Positions 1-8,290 are shown, numbered from the stretch's first letter. The stretch is DNA of 64,000 nucleotides from CAYPKW01 sp964411425 (GCA_964411425.1 CAYPKW010000001.1:1-64000); one strand, 5' to 3'. Numbers and translations are program-made. Notes: a model not told the origin generated them from the letters alone.

Positions 1-122
1 GAGCCCAAATGGCTACTCTGACGCTCGGAACTGGGGTTCATCTGGGGAATGTCGGGTGAGAGCCTTGCTCGCACATCCTGCGAAACCGCTTCAGCGCGCG
101 GTTAACTTCGGTGAATCCCACG

Positions 123-1718
123 TTAACCGGCGAGCGGCACTCGCAGGCACAACGCGAGCCCACCGGCGGGCTCGCGCTCGGCCCACACGCGGCCGCCGAT
201 CGCTTCGACGTTGCGCCGAACTATCCACAGCCCGATGCCGGCGTGCGGCGTGTCTTGCGCGCCCGGCGCGCCGGCATCGCCATTGGCCGAATCGTCCTCG
301 CGGCCGGAGAAGCGGCGCTCGAAGATGCGTTCCAGGTCCTCTGCCGGCACGCCCGGGCCTTGATCGCGGACGGTAAGCTCGGCAACGCCTTGTTGGCGCA
401 CCAGTTGCACCGCGATCTCGCCACCCTTGGGCGACACGCTGAGCGCGTTGTCGAAGATGTTCTCCACCACCGTTTCCAAGAGATCGTCGCTTGCCCGGAT
501 GACCGCGCCGGCGTCGATCGCCGCGGTGAGCCGCACGCCGCGCGCCTCGCCCAGGTTGGCGTAGGCCAGCACCATCCGTTGCAGGAGCTGCGAGAAATCG
601 ACCGGCTTGCGGGGCGGGATCAGCAATTCGGCGACCGTTTCGTCCATGCGGCGCGCCGTGGAAACCAGTTGGTCGAGCCGCTCGACCGAGGTTTCCAGCA
701 CGGCGAGGGCCCGCCGGCTGCGCGCGTCCTCGCTCGGTACGACGCGCTTCAAGGGCTCGATCGACTGGCGGATGATGGCGATCGGCGTCTTGAACGCATG
801 TGCGTTGTCTTCGGCGGCCTGGCGGATGCGCTCCGCGGAATCGCGCAGCGTCGCGATCAGCCGGTCGAATTCTTCCGCCACGCCGGCGAGCTCGCTCAAT
901 TCGTTCTGCGCGGCGAAAGACTGCTCGCCGCCGTCGCCGGTTCGCAGCGCGCGGGCCACCTCGCGGAACCGAACGACGTTGCGCCGAATGCTCCAGAACA
1001 CCCCGAAGGTGAGCAAGGCCATCGCCAGGTAGATCGCCGCCGCGACGCGCACCTCGGCCCGCGTCCAATAGGGCCGTCCGAGGCTGGTGCCGAGCAGGCT
1101 TTCGAGGGGATGCGACAACACCACCACCCAGCAGCCGGCGTCGCTCTTGATCGGGATGAGCGAGGTCAGCACCTCCTCGCGGCCTTCCGGATCGCGATAG
1201 CGATCGGACAGCGGCTGATTGCCGATACAGGTCTGCGCCACGTTGTCGAGGATGCCCTGGCGAACCAGCTCGTCGCGCTCGAAGCTCACCAGCGTGCTAG
1301 CCAAGGCCGGCGCCGAGGCCACCAGGAAGAAGCTGTCGACGCCGGCCTTGTCGGCGGGGCGCAACAGGACGCGGATGCGCCGGCTCGGGTCGTGATAGCG
1401 CTGCAGCTCCTCGCCCAGCGTGATGAGCGGCGAGGGCTCGGTCTGCCGCAGCAGCGGCTCGAGCGCTAGCGCCAGCAGCCGCCCCTGCTCGAGCACGCTT
1501 TGTTGCAGCAGTTCGTGCCGCTCCAGTTCGGCTCTCTGGAGATTGTAATAGAGGGCCAGCGGCACCGCGATGAAAACGACCAGCAGCAGGAAGAGCCGGC
1601 CGCCGAGCGACCGACCGGGCCTGCGCTTCCCGAGTTTGCCCGCGCCGCCCGCGCTAAGCGGGGTCGAGCCAGCGATAACCAAATCCGGGGTAATTGGCGA
1701 TGCAGTCGAACTGCTCAT
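123..1718 (-). CDS. ChvG-like membrane sensor histidine kinase
   Basis: Inner-membrane sensor kinase that should autophosphorylate and signal to the regulator encoded just upstream. Of 531 residues, about 41-59 form a first membrane segment, 60-224 a periplasmic sensor with two cysteines (C164, C196) that could form a disulfide, and 225-244 a second segment. A HAMP-like linker follows, then the H-box NAHAFKTPIAIIRQS with His307, the N-box VVENIFDNALS, the G1 box DQGPGVP and the G2 box GIGLWIVRR. The chosen ATG overlaps the regulator gene by 65 bp. This is long, and a TTG about 13 codons in is an alternative start, so the N-terminus is uncertain. The pairing and domain order fit the ChvG/ExoS acid and envelope stress family, but the sensor region is too variable for certainty. 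It is the last gene of a three-gene operon. Confidence 0.85.
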   Translation of the reverse strand: MSSSTASPITPDLVIAGSTPLSAGGAGKLGKRRPGRSLGGRLFLLLVVFIAVPLALYYNLQRAELERHELLQQSVLEQGRLLALALEPLLRQTEPSPLITLGEELQRYHDPSRRIRVLLRPADKAGVDSFFLVASAPALASTLVSFERDELVRQGILDNVAQTCIGNQPLSDRYRDPEGREEVLTSLIPIKSDAGCWVVVLSHPLESLLGTSLGRPYWTRAEVRVAAAIYLAMALLTFGVFWSIRRNVVRFREVARALRTGDGGEQSFAAQNELSELAGVAEEFDRLIATLRDSAERIRQAAEDNAHAFKTPIAIIRQSIEPLKRVVPSEDARSRRALAVLETSVERLDQLVSTARRMDETVAELLIPPRKPVDFSQLLQRMVLAYANLGEARGVRLTAAIDAGAVIRASDDLLETVVENIFDNALSVSPKGGEIAVQLVRQQGVAELTVRDQGPGVPAEDLERIFERRFSGREDDSANGDAGAPGAQDTPHAGIGLWIVRRNVEAIGGRVWAEREPAGGLALCLRVPLAG

Positions 1719-2427
1719 CGATCTCTCGGAACTTGTGCCGGATCCTCTTGATGAAGGACCGCACGTTGACGCGGTAGCCCTCCTCGCCGAAGCCGGCGAC
1801 GAAGTCCTTGCCGCGCACCAGGTCGTAAATCTGCCGGTAGGAGACGTCGGTGTCGTGCACGCTGGCCAGAAGCCGGACGATGTTGAACTCGGTGAGCGTA
1901 AGATCGACCATCCGCCCGCCGTACAGCGCCCGCCTGGTGTCCATGCGCAACTCGAGCTTGCCGCGGGCGATCGCGGTCGGGGATTCCGGCGACCCGTCGA
2001 GGCCCGCCGCCCGCTTGGATCCTTCGGCGATGAGCCGCAGGCGTTGCAGGATGATCGGCAGGCTGCGCGACTTGTCGATGAAGTCGACGGCGCCGCCGCG
2101 CAGCGCCGCTTCCTCGTAAGTGTCCTCGCCGAGCACGGTGAGGAAAATCACCGGCGCCTGGATGCCGCTCTCGCGCAGGCGCCGCAGCAGACCGGGGCCG
2201 TCGAGGTTGGGCATCCGCCAGTCGAGCAGGATGGCACTCGCCGAGCCGCCGGCCAGGAAATGCTTGAGCGCCACGGCGCCGTCCTCGAACTCGTCGACCG
2301 CATAGCCGTTCTCGACCAGGTTGAGGCCCAGCGACTCGCGAAACAGCGCGTCGTCGTCGACGATGGCGATCCGCGGCGCTTCGCCGCGGGGACTACGAAC
2401 CTCGCTTTCGGCGTTATCCGGTGGCAT
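1654..2427 (-). CDS. ChvI-like response regulator with winged-helix output
   Basis: DNA-binding response regulator, partner of the downstream kinase. The receiver runs from about residue 18 to 135, with the acidic pocket DDD at 24-26, the phosphoacceptor Asp69 in LLDWRMPNLDG, a Thr in FLTVL and the conserved Lys in FIDKS. The usual Lys-Pro pair is Lys-Ser here. The C-terminal 100 residues look like an OmpR/PhoB winged helix (LTLTEFNIVRLLAS, then GYRVNVRSFIKRIRHKF). I chose the ATG at 2427 because a GAGGAGG lies 12 nt upstream and because it overlaps the stop of the preceding lipoprotein gene by only 14 bp. An in-frame ATG at 2472 would add 15 residues and a longer overlap. Pairing with a ChvG-like kinase supports the ChvI assignment. 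Confidence 0.85.
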   Translation of the reverse strand: MPPDNAESEVRSPRGEAPRIAIVDDDALFRESLGLNLVENGYAVDEFEDGAVALKHFLAGGSASAILLDWRMPNLDGPGLLRRLRESGIQAPVIFLTVLGEDTYEEAALRGGAVDFIDKSRSLPIILQRLRLIAEGSKRAAGLDGSPESPTAIARGKLELRMDTRRALYGGRMVDLTLTEFNIVRLLASVHDTDVSYRQIYDLVRGKDFVAGFGEEGYRVNVRSFIKRIRHKFREIDEQFDCIANYPGFGYRWLDPA

Positions 2428-2881
2428 TCGCTCGCAGCACCTCCTCGAGACACTGTTGGCGCCCCACCGCATCAGTGCCGTTGTTGATGGCGTAGGTGAG
2501 CGCCCGGAACTCCTTGGTGTTGATCTCCGGATACAGAAAGATTTGCAGCACGCAACTCTTGCCTTTGTATGTCCACACCCGCGCCGGCGAAACCTCGGCC
2601 TCGGCGGCCGGTCGCCCCAACAGCTCGGCGATGCGGGCGCTGTCCAGGCCGATGAGCTGCTCGGGATCGCTGACTGCCACGCCTGCTACGACCGGCGGCT
2701 TTCTCTGCGGCACCGGCAGCGCTTCGGGTGGCGGCGGGACCTGCTGCGACTCCGCCGCCTCGGCCACCTCCGCGCCGGTGCGCGGCGGCGGACTCGCGAC
2801 GTCGAACTCGCGGTCGTCCAACTCGCTGCAGCCCATGAGCAGCGACAGACAGCCGATCAGGAACGCCGTAACCTGTCGCAT
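2414..2881 (-). CDS. Small lipoprotein, first gene of the two-component operon
   Basis: A predicted 155-residue lipoprotein of unknown function. It starts with a short basic and hydrophobic segment ending in the lipobox LLMGC (Cys18). A Pro/Glu-rich linker of about 50 residues follows, then a C-terminal region containing ELLGRPAAEAEVSPARVWTY and KGKSCVLQIFLYPE. That region resembles the small alpha/beta fold of SmpA/BamE-like outer-membrane lipoproteins, but the resemblance is only suggestive. The ATG at 2881 was preferred to one 17 codons upstream because it places the signal peptide at the N-terminus. The gene overlaps the response regulator by 14 bp, so all three genes are probably co-transcribed. 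That makes this a candidate accessory sensor or target of the ChvG/ChvI-like pair. Confidence 0.7.
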   Translation of the reverse strand: MRQVTAFLIGCLSLLMGCSELDDREFDVASPPPRTGAEVAEAAESQQVPPPPEALPVPQRKPPVVAGVAVSDPEQLIGLDSARIAELLGRPAAEAEVSPARVWTYKGKSCVLQIFLYPEINTKEFRALTYAINNGTDAVGRQQCLEEVLRANATG

Positions 2882-2944
2882 TGAGCCTACTCTAGATGCG
2901 GTCTCATACGCTCGCGGGCGAGGCCGACTCAATGCGCGTCTTGG

Positions 2945-2959
2945 TTAACAGAACGTTAA
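2945..2959. promoter_or_regulatory. CtrA-like box (TTAA-N7-TTAA)
   Basis: TTAA, seven bases, TTAA, flanked by CC, a full match to the consensus TTAA-N7-TTAAC known for the alphaproteobacterial cell-cycle regulator CtrA. The site reads well on both strands. It lies 64 bp upstream of the chosen lipoprotein start at 2881, a position suited to controlling the minus-strand two-component operon. No CtrA gene is in the window, so binding is inferred. Confidence 0.5.
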
Positions 2960-3098
2960 CCTCGGCCCCACCCCCGCAGATGCCGCCGGTTCGGGCGAAA
3001 GACGCGCCAAGCGCCTTGCCGCACACCTACTACCGCTCGAAGTATCAGACGATTCGCCCGCTGGCAAGATTCCGAATCGAGGGACGACAAATTTTGGT

Positions 3099-3944
3099 TC
3101 AACCCTTCTTCTTCGGCTTCAGCGCCGCCCAATCCGCCTCGCTCATCATCTGGCCCAGGAAGTTGAACTGCCCGGCCCCTTGCAGCCACTCGCCGCCGTC
3201 GATGGTGACCACTTCGCCGTTGATGTAGCCGGCGCCGTCGGACAGGAGGAAACTCGCCAAGTTCGCCAGTTCGCCGTGCTCGCCCACCCGGCCGAGCGGG
3301 TTCTTCGCCTCGAACGCCCGCGCCAGCTCGGGCCGTGGGACCAGACGCTCCCACGCGCCCGGCGTCGGGAACGGGCCGGGCGCGATGGCGTTGAGCCTGA
3401 TCCCGCGCCCGCCCCATTCGACCGCCAGGCTGCGCGTCATCGCCAGCACCCCCGCCTTGGCCATGGCGGACGGCACCACATAGGCCGAACCGGTCCAGGC
3501 ATAGGTGGTGACGATGCTGAGGACGCTGGCCGGGCGGCGATCCTGGAGCCAGCGCTTGCCGCAGGCGAGCGTCACGTAGGCGGTGCCGTGCAGCACGATG
3601 TTCACCACCGCGTCCACGGCGCGCGGCGACAGCTCCTCGCTGCGGGCGATGAAGTTGCCGGCGGCGTTGTTGACCAACGCGTCGAGCGGGCGCTCGGCCC
3701 AGATCGCGTCGATCATGCCCTCGACGGCGCCGGCGTCGCGGATGTCGCACGGCAGGGCGGCCACTTTGCCGCCGGTGTCGGCGGCAAGCTTGCCGGCCGC
3801 CTCGTCCAGGACCTCCTTGCGCCGGCCGCAGATGACCAGCTCGGCCCCCAGCTCGAGGAAGCGCCGCCCCATGGCGAAGCCGAGGCCGCTGCCGCCGCCG
3901 GTCACCAGAATGCGTTTTCCCTTCAGCAAGCCGGGTTCGAACAT
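3099..3944 (-). CDS. SDR-type 2,4-dienoyl-CoA reductase-like oxidoreductase
   Basis: Probable NADPH-dependent reductase of unsaturated acyl-CoA esters, 281 residues. The Rossmann glycine motif TGGGSGLG is at about residues 15-22 and the NNAAGNF motif near 91. The active-site region GSAYVVPSAMAKAGV and the later NAIAPGPFPTPGAW match the mammalian and bacterial dienoyl-CoA reductase branch of the short-chain dehydrogenases better than ordinary FabG-type SDRs. A C-terminal extension ending in Lys-rich residues is also typical of that branch. The start has GAGGG just upstream. The gene lies 16 bp after the stop of an acyl-CoA dehydrogenase on the same strand, so the two probably act in sequence on the same CoA ester. 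Confidence 0.82.
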   Translation of the reverse strand: MFEPGLLKGKRILVTGGGSGLGFAMGRRFLELGAELVICGRRKEVLDEAAGKLAADTGGKVAALPCDIRDAGAVEGMIDAIWAERPLDALVNNAAGNFIARSEELSPRAVDAVVNIVLHGTAYVTLACGKRWLQDRRPASVLSIVTTYAWTGSAYVVPSAMAKAGVLAMTRSLAVEWGGRGIRLNAIAPGPFPTPGAWERLVPRPELARAFEAKNPLGRVGEHGELANLASFLLSDGAGYINGEVVTIDGGEWLQGAGQFNFLGQMMSEADWAALKPKKKG

Positions 3945-3960
3945 CGGTCCCTCGTGGCGT

Positions 3961-5127
3961 TCACCGCTCGTGCGGGCGCAGCAGCGCGCGCGAGATGATG
4001 TGGCGCTGGATTTCGGAGGTGCCGTCCCAGATGCGCTCGACCCGGGCGTCGCGCCACATGCGCTCCACCGGCATTTCCTCCATCAGCCCCATGCCGCCGA
4101 AGATCTGCACCGCATGGTCGGCGACCCGGCCCAGCATCTCGGACGCGAACAGCTTGGCCATGGCCGCGTCGGCGTCGGTCATGGCGCCGCGGTCGAGCTT
4201 CCAGGCGGCATTGAGGGTCAGCAGATCGGCCGCCTGCAACTCGGTCGCCATGTCGGCGAGCTTGAAGCCTACGCCCTGGAAGCGGCCGATGGTCTGGCCG
4301 AACTGCTTGCGCGAGGCGGCCCATTCGGTCGCCATTTGCAGCAGCCGCTCGGCCTTGCCGCAACTCGTGCTGGCCACCAGGATGCGGGTGTCGGCGAGCC
4401 ACTTGTTCGCCAGCTCGAAGCCCTTGCCTTCCTCGCCCAGCACCTGGGAACCCGGCACGCGGCAGTCGGAGAAGCTGAGTTCATAGTTGTTGTAGGCGCG
4501 ATAGCTCACGCAGCGCGGTCCCCGGCGCATCTCGAAGCCCTTGGTGCCGCGGTCGACAAGGAAGGCGGTGACCCGCTTGCGCGGGCGCTTGCCCGTCTCG
4601 TCGACGCCCGTCGAAGCGAACACGATGGCGAAGTCGGGCACGCCCACGCCGGTGATGAAATGCTTGGAGCCGTCGATGCGGTATCCGTCGCCGTCGCGCG
4701 TCGCCTTGGTCGTCATGGACATGACGTCCGAACCGGCGCCCGGCTCGGTGAGCGCGAAGCACTCCTTGCGCTCGCCCTTGACGCAGGGCAGCAGGTAGCG
4801 CTCGACCTGCTCGCCCCGGCAGCCCATGAGGATCGCCGAGGGTCGCGCCACGTAGCCACGCAGACCCCAGCCGACCTTGCCCAGCTCGCGGTCGAGGAGC
4901 GCGAGGCTCACGTTGTCGAGCCCCCCGCCGCCGACCGATTCCGGCATGTTGGCGGCGAACAAGCCTACCGCCTTGGCGCGCTCGGCGATCTGCCGGCCCA
5001 GTTCCTCCGGCACCTCGCCGGCCCGGTCCACTTCGCGCTCGAACGGGTAGATCTCCTTGTCGAGGAATTGCCGGGCGGTCTCGACCAGCATCCTCTGTTC
5101 CTCGCTCGGCGCGAAATCGAACGGCAT
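3961..5127 (-). CDS. Acyl-CoA dehydrogenase (Asp in the catalytic-base motif)
   Basis: FAD-dependent alpha,beta-desaturation of an acyl-CoA, 388 residues, with all three acyl-CoA dehydrogenase domains: the N-terminal helical part, the middle domain with the FAD/substrate signature ALTEPGAGSDVMSM, and a C-terminal helical domain with QIFGGMGLMEE. The C-terminal motif reads RIWDGTSEIQ, where most short- and medium-chain enzymes have a catalytic Glu in the EGT position. The paralogue at 7115-8290 has RIWEGTSEIQ. The conservative Asp could lower activity or change chain-length preference. The gene is divergent from the TetR gene, with palindromic operators in between, and is followed by the dienoyl-CoA-reductase-like gene. 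The natural substrate is not evident. Confidence 0.88.
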   Translation of the reverse strand: MPFDFAPSEEQRMLVETARQFLDKEIYPFEREVDRAGEVPEELGRQIAERAKAVGLFAANMPESVGGGGLDNVSLALLDRELGKVGWGLRGYVARPSAILMGCRGEQVERYLLPCVKGERKECFALTEPGAGSDVMSMTTKATRDGDGYRIDGSKHFITGVGVPDFAIVFASTGVDETGKRPRKRVTAFLVDRGTKGFEMRRGPRCVSYRAYNNYELSFSDCRVPGSQVLGEEGKGFELANKWLADTRILVASTSCGKAERLLQMATEWAASRKQFGQTIGRFQGVGFKLADMATELQAADLLTLNAAWKLDRGAMTDADAAMAKLFASEMLGRVADHAVQIFGGMGLMEEMPVERMWRDARVERIWDGTSEIQRHIISRALLRPHER

Positions 5128-5237
5128 CGCCTACCTTTCCTTGAACGCCGGAGCATAGCAAGAAAAGGGGCACCGGCAACGCGGGCGCGCGTCGGCGGCC
5201 GGGCCCGCTCGTCGCCCTCTTCACGGCCGGAAAACTG

Positions 5238-5255
5238 ATTGATCGCTCATTCAAT
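5238..5255. promoter_or_regulatory. Candidate TetR operator 1
   Basis: The inverted repeat ATTGA-N8-TCAAT lies in the 208 bp between the divergent acyl-CoA dehydrogenase and BetI-like regulator genes. It is one of two perfect palindromes in an AT-rich island that stands out from the high-GC surroundings. Autoregulation and control of the divergent gene by the TetR protein would be typical of the family, but binding is inferred. Confidence 0.45.
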
Positions 5256-5256
5256 G

Positions 5257-5276
5257 AAACTTAATTTCATAAGTTT
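5257..5276. promoter_or_regulatory. Candidate TetR operator 2
   Basis: The inverted repeat AAACTTA-N6-TAAGTTT, with perfect 7-bp arms, starts one base after the first palindrome. Its centre is about 70 bp upstream of the regulator start codon at 5336. Together the two elements form a roughly 40 bp palindromic block, as expected for cooperative binding of one or two TetR-type dimers. Confidence 0.5.
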
Positions 5277-5335
5277 ACTCATTGCCTTACAGTCTTTTTT
5301 CGTGTATGAGTTGTGGGCCAATTGGAGTGCCAGCG

Positions 5336-5986
5336 ATGTCCCGCGCCCAGGTCAAGCAGCTGCGCCGCGTGCAATTGATCGAGGCCACCATCGGCGCCAT
5401 CGCCAGGCACGGCTTCGCTGAAACGACGCTCGCCCAGGTGGCGAGGCACGCAAAACTCTCGCAGGGCATCGTCAACTTCTATTTCAGGAGCAAGGAAGAG
5501 TTATTCGCGGCCACGCTGCGCCACATGGTGGAGGAGTACGACGCCCACTGGCGGGCCGTGGCGGCACGCGCCGGCCCCTCGCCGGCGGCTCAGCTTCTGG
5601 CCATGGTCGAGGCCGACTTCGACCCGGCGACCGCCAGCCGCAAGAAGGTGACCGTCTGGTACGCCTTCTGGGGCGAGGCGCGCTGGCGCCCGGAATACCT
5701 GCGCCTGTGCGCGCGGGCATCGGATGATTTCCTGCAGCAGACCCGCACGCTGTGCCAGCGGCTGATCGAGGAAGGGGGCTACCCCGAAGTGGATGCCGAT
5801 CTGGCCGCGCGCGGTCTCAATGCCATGATCGACGGGCTGTGGCTCGACATCCTGGTGAACCCGCAAGGCGTCGACCGCCGGACCGCCAAGCGAACCAGCC
5901 TCGCGTTCCTCGCCGCCCTGTTCCCGGGGCATTTTTCCGCCGGCGCCGGGGCCGCGCCGGAAGACCGAAGAAGGGTGGCGTCATGA
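5336..5986 (+). CDS. BetI-like TetR-family transcriptional regulator
   Basis: Probable repressor, 216 residues. The N-terminal helix-turn-helix runs from about residue 12 to 58 (TTLAQVARHAKLSQGIVNFYF) and closely follows the pattern of the choline-responsive BetI repressor. The C-terminal ligand domain also looks BetI-like (TVWYAFWGEARWRPEYLRLC). The reading frame is open 54 bp further upstream, but the ATG at 5336 is preceded by GGAG at an 8-nt spacing and fits the family length. Its stop overlaps the start of the downstream Rieske gene (ATGA), so it heads an operon with the Rieske oxygenase, the second acyl-CoA dehydrogenase and the MFS transporter. A BetI-like ligand domain beside Rieske genes suggests a quaternary-amine inducer. 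That is inference. Confidence 0.85.
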   Translation: MSRAQVKQLRRVQLIEATIGAIARHGFAETTLAQVARHAKLSQGIVNFYFRSKEELFAATLRHMVEEYDAHWRAVAARAGPSPAAQLLAMVEADFDPATASRKKVTVWYAFWGEARWRPEYLRLCARASDDFLQQTRTLCQRLIEEGGYPEVDADLAARGLNAMIDGLWLDILVNPQGVDRRTAKRTSLAFLAALFPGHFSAGAGAAPEDRRRVAS

Positions 5987-7113
5987 CCATTGCCAACGCC
6001 CGTATCGAGACCCTGCCGGGCTGGACCTATCGCAACGACGCCGTCTTCGCGGCCGAGAAGCAGCACCTGTTTCTCGCCAACTGGCAACTCGTCTGCCATG
6101 CGAGCGAGGTGCGGGCGGGCGGCGACTACGCGACGCTCAACGTCATGGGCGAGCGCGCGTTCGTCGTGCGCGGCGATGACGGGGTCTTGCGCGCGTTCCA
6201 TAACGTCTGCCGCCACCGCGCCGCCGCCGTGGTGCGGGGCGACAGCGGGCACTGCGCGGGCGCCATCCGCTGCTTCTACCACGGCTGGACCTATGGCCTC
6301 GACGGCACTCTCAAGGCGGTGCCAAGCGAGGCGGGCTTCCCCGGCCTCGACAAGTCGTCGATCGCCCTCAAGGCGATCGACGTGGAGACCCATCGCGGCT
6401 TCGTCTACGTCAAGTTCCGGCGCGGAGGGCCCAGCGTCGCCGAGCGCTTCGCGCCCTACGACGCCGAACTCGCGCAGTACCGCTTCGAGGACATGGAGCC
6501 GTACGGAGCGGCGTGGAGCGCCGACAAGGACGTGGACTGGAAGAACGCGGCGGACAACTTCCTCGAGGGCTATCACGTGCCCGTAGGCCATCCTGGACTG
6601 TACCGTCTGTTCGGCGCGCGCTACGAGGTGGAGACGCAAGCATCGAACGTGTCGCGTGCGGTCCATTGGCTAAAGGACGCGCCGTCGAGCAACTGGAGCG
6701 AGCGGCACTACCAAAAGCTCTTGCCCGAACTCGCGCACCTGGCGCCCGAACGCCGGCGCGCCTGGGCGTACTACGTGTTGCTGCCGAACGTCACCTTCGA
6801 CGTCTATTGCGATCACATGGACTACTTCACCATCGTGCCCACCGCGCCCGGGAAGTGCCGCATCCGCGGGCGCTCGTTTCGCCTGCCCAACCCGTCGCGC
6901 GAGCTGCGGGCGGCGCAATATCTGTCGCGGCGCATCAATACCCAGGTGATGCGCGAGGACGACGAACTGATCCTGTCGGTGCAGGAAGGGCTCGTGAGCG
7001 AAAGCTACGGCGCAGGCTATTTGTCGGAGAAGGAGATTTGCGTCCGGCAGCTGCACGACATGGTGCGCGCAGCCGTGCCGATCGCGAGCCTGCCGGCGGC
7101 GCCGGGCGCCTGA
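5983..7113 (+). CDS. Rieske non-heme iron oxygenase, alpha subunit
   Basis: Oxygenase component of 376 residues that would use O2 and reductant to hydroxylate or N-demethylate a small substrate. The Rieske [2Fe-2S] ligands are C76, H78, C97 and H100 (CRHRA ... CFYHGWTYG). The catalytic-iron region contains DNFLEGYHVPVGHPGL, giving the two histidines. The length and single-subunit layout match choline-monooxygenase, carnitine-oxygenase and betaine-demethylase relatives more than multi-subunit aromatic dioxygenases. The ATG overlaps the stop of the TetR gene, which fixes the start. No ferredoxin reductase is encoded nearby, so electrons must come from elsewhere in the genome. The substrate is unknown. 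Confidence 0.85.
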   Translation: MTIANARIETLPGWTYRNDAVFAAEKQHLFLANWQLVCHASEVRAGGDYATLNVMGERAFVVRGDDGVLRAFHNVCRHRAAAVVRGDSGHCAGAIRCFYHGWTYGLDGTLKAVPSEAGFPGLDKSSIALKAIDVETHRGFVYVKFRRGGPSVAERFAPYDAELAQYRFEDMEPYGAAWSADKDVDWKNAADNFLEGYHVPVGHPGLYRLFGARYEVETQASNVSRAVHWLKDAPSSNWSERHYQKLLPELAHLAPERRRAWAYYVLLPNVTFDVYCDHMDYFTIVPTAPGKCRIRGRSFRLPNPSRELRAAQYLSRRINTQVMREDDELILSVQEGLVSESYGAGYLSEKEICVRQLHDMVRAAVPIASLPAAPGA

Positions 7114-7114
7114 C

Positions 7115-8290
7115 ATGTCCTACCCCCTGCCCGCCGGCGCCCGCGCCTGGCAAGAGAAGGTCCGCCGTTTCGTCGATGCGGAGCTGATCCCGCACGAGGT
7201 CGACGCCGAAATGAGCGGCGGCGAACTGCCGGCGCCGTTGCGCGAGCGCCACCGCCGCATCGCCCGCGAGTTGGGACTGGCGGGCATGGCCATGCCGCGC
7301 GAGGTGGGCGGCGGCGGGCTCACCACGCTCGAGCAAGCGGTGGTGTCGGAGCAGATCGGGCGCGTGACCAACGCGCTCGGTTGGTGTTTCCCCTCCCCCG
7401 CCCGCTGGATGCTCGACGCCTGTTCGCCTTATCAGATCGAGACCTGGGTAAAGCCGAACATCCAGGGCGTGCGCCATGAATGCTACGCCATCACCGAGGC
7501 GGGCGCCGGCTCCGACGTGGACGCCATCTCGGCGACGGCGCGGGCCGCGGGCGACGCTTACATCCTCGATGGCGAGAAATGGCACGTCACCGGTGCCAAC
7601 CGCGCCGACCATTTCATCTTCCAGGCCAAGCTGACGGCCGGCCCCCATGCCGGCGCCCACGCGCTGTTCTTCGTCGACAAGGACGCGCCCGGCGTCCGGC
7701 TGGTGCGCACCCCCGCCTACATGCACAGCTATGCCGCGCACCATCCGATCTACCGCTTCGAGGCCGTGCGCGTGCCGGCCAGGAATCGGATCGGCGCCGA
7801 GGGCGACGGCCTTGGCTTCACCTATGAATGGTTCCGTTACGAGCGCCTGATGATCGCCGCGCGCTGTTGCGGGGCCGCGGCGCGCCTCATCGACGAGGCG
7901 ACCGCCTTCGCCAAGGAGCGCGTCGCCTTCGGTCGGCCGATCGCCGAGACCGAGGCGGTGCAATTCATGCTGGCGGACAGCCTGACCGAGCTGTGGGCGG
8001 CCCGCCTCATGACCTATCGCACGGCCATGGCGATCGACGCCGGGGAGGACGTGAAGGTGAGCCACGCCCAATGCTCGATGGCGAAGCTCTACGCCTCCGA
8101 GATGGCGAACCGAGTGGCCGACCGGGCGGTGCAAATCTTCGGCGGGCGCGGCTACATGCGCGAGAACGTAGCGGAGCGTTTCTACCGCGAGCTCAGGGTC
8201 GATCGCATCTGGGAAGGCACCAGCGAAATCCAGCGCCTCATCGTCGCGGCCGGGCTCTACAAGCGCGGCCAAGGGCCGCTGGTCGAATAA
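7115..8290 (+). CDS. Acyl-CoA dehydrogenase
   Basis: A second FAD-dependent acyl-CoA dehydrogenase, 391 residues, divergent in sequence from the one at 3961-5127. The middle-domain signature AITEAGAGSDVDAI and the C-terminal QIFGGRGYMREN are present. The catalytic region RIWEGTSEIQ carries the usual Glu. The gene begins one base after the Rieske stop codon and overlaps the MFS start (TAATG), so it is embedded in the same operon. Two dehydrogenases plus a dienoyl-CoA reductase around one regulator suggest that a CoA-activated side chain is oxidised here. No acyl-CoA ligase or CoA transferase is present nearby to make that ester. Confidence 0.88.
   Translation: MSYPLPAGARAWQEKVRRFVDAELIPHEVDAEMSGGELPAPLRERHRRIARELGLAGMAMPREVGGGGLTTLEQAVVSEQIGRVTNALGWCFPSPARWMLDACSPYQIETWVKPNIQGVRHECYAITEAGAGSDVDAISATARAAGDAYILDGEKWHVTGANRADHFIFQAKLTAGPHAGAHALFFVDKDAPGVRLVRTPAYMHSYAAHHPIYRFEAVRVPARNRIGAEGDGLGFTYEWFRYERLMIAARCCGAAARLIDEATAFAKERVAFGRPIAETEAVQFMLADSLTELWAARLMTYRTAMAIDAGEDVKVSHAQCSMAKLYASEMANRVADRAVQIFGGRGYMRENVAERFYRELRVDRIWEGTSEIQRLIVAAGLYKRGQGPLVE

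Noticed and set aside
102..126. Two GTTAAC palindromes near the window start as a second CtrA box
   Set aside because: The TTAA halves are 17 bases apart, not 7, and the flanking gene is outside the window.
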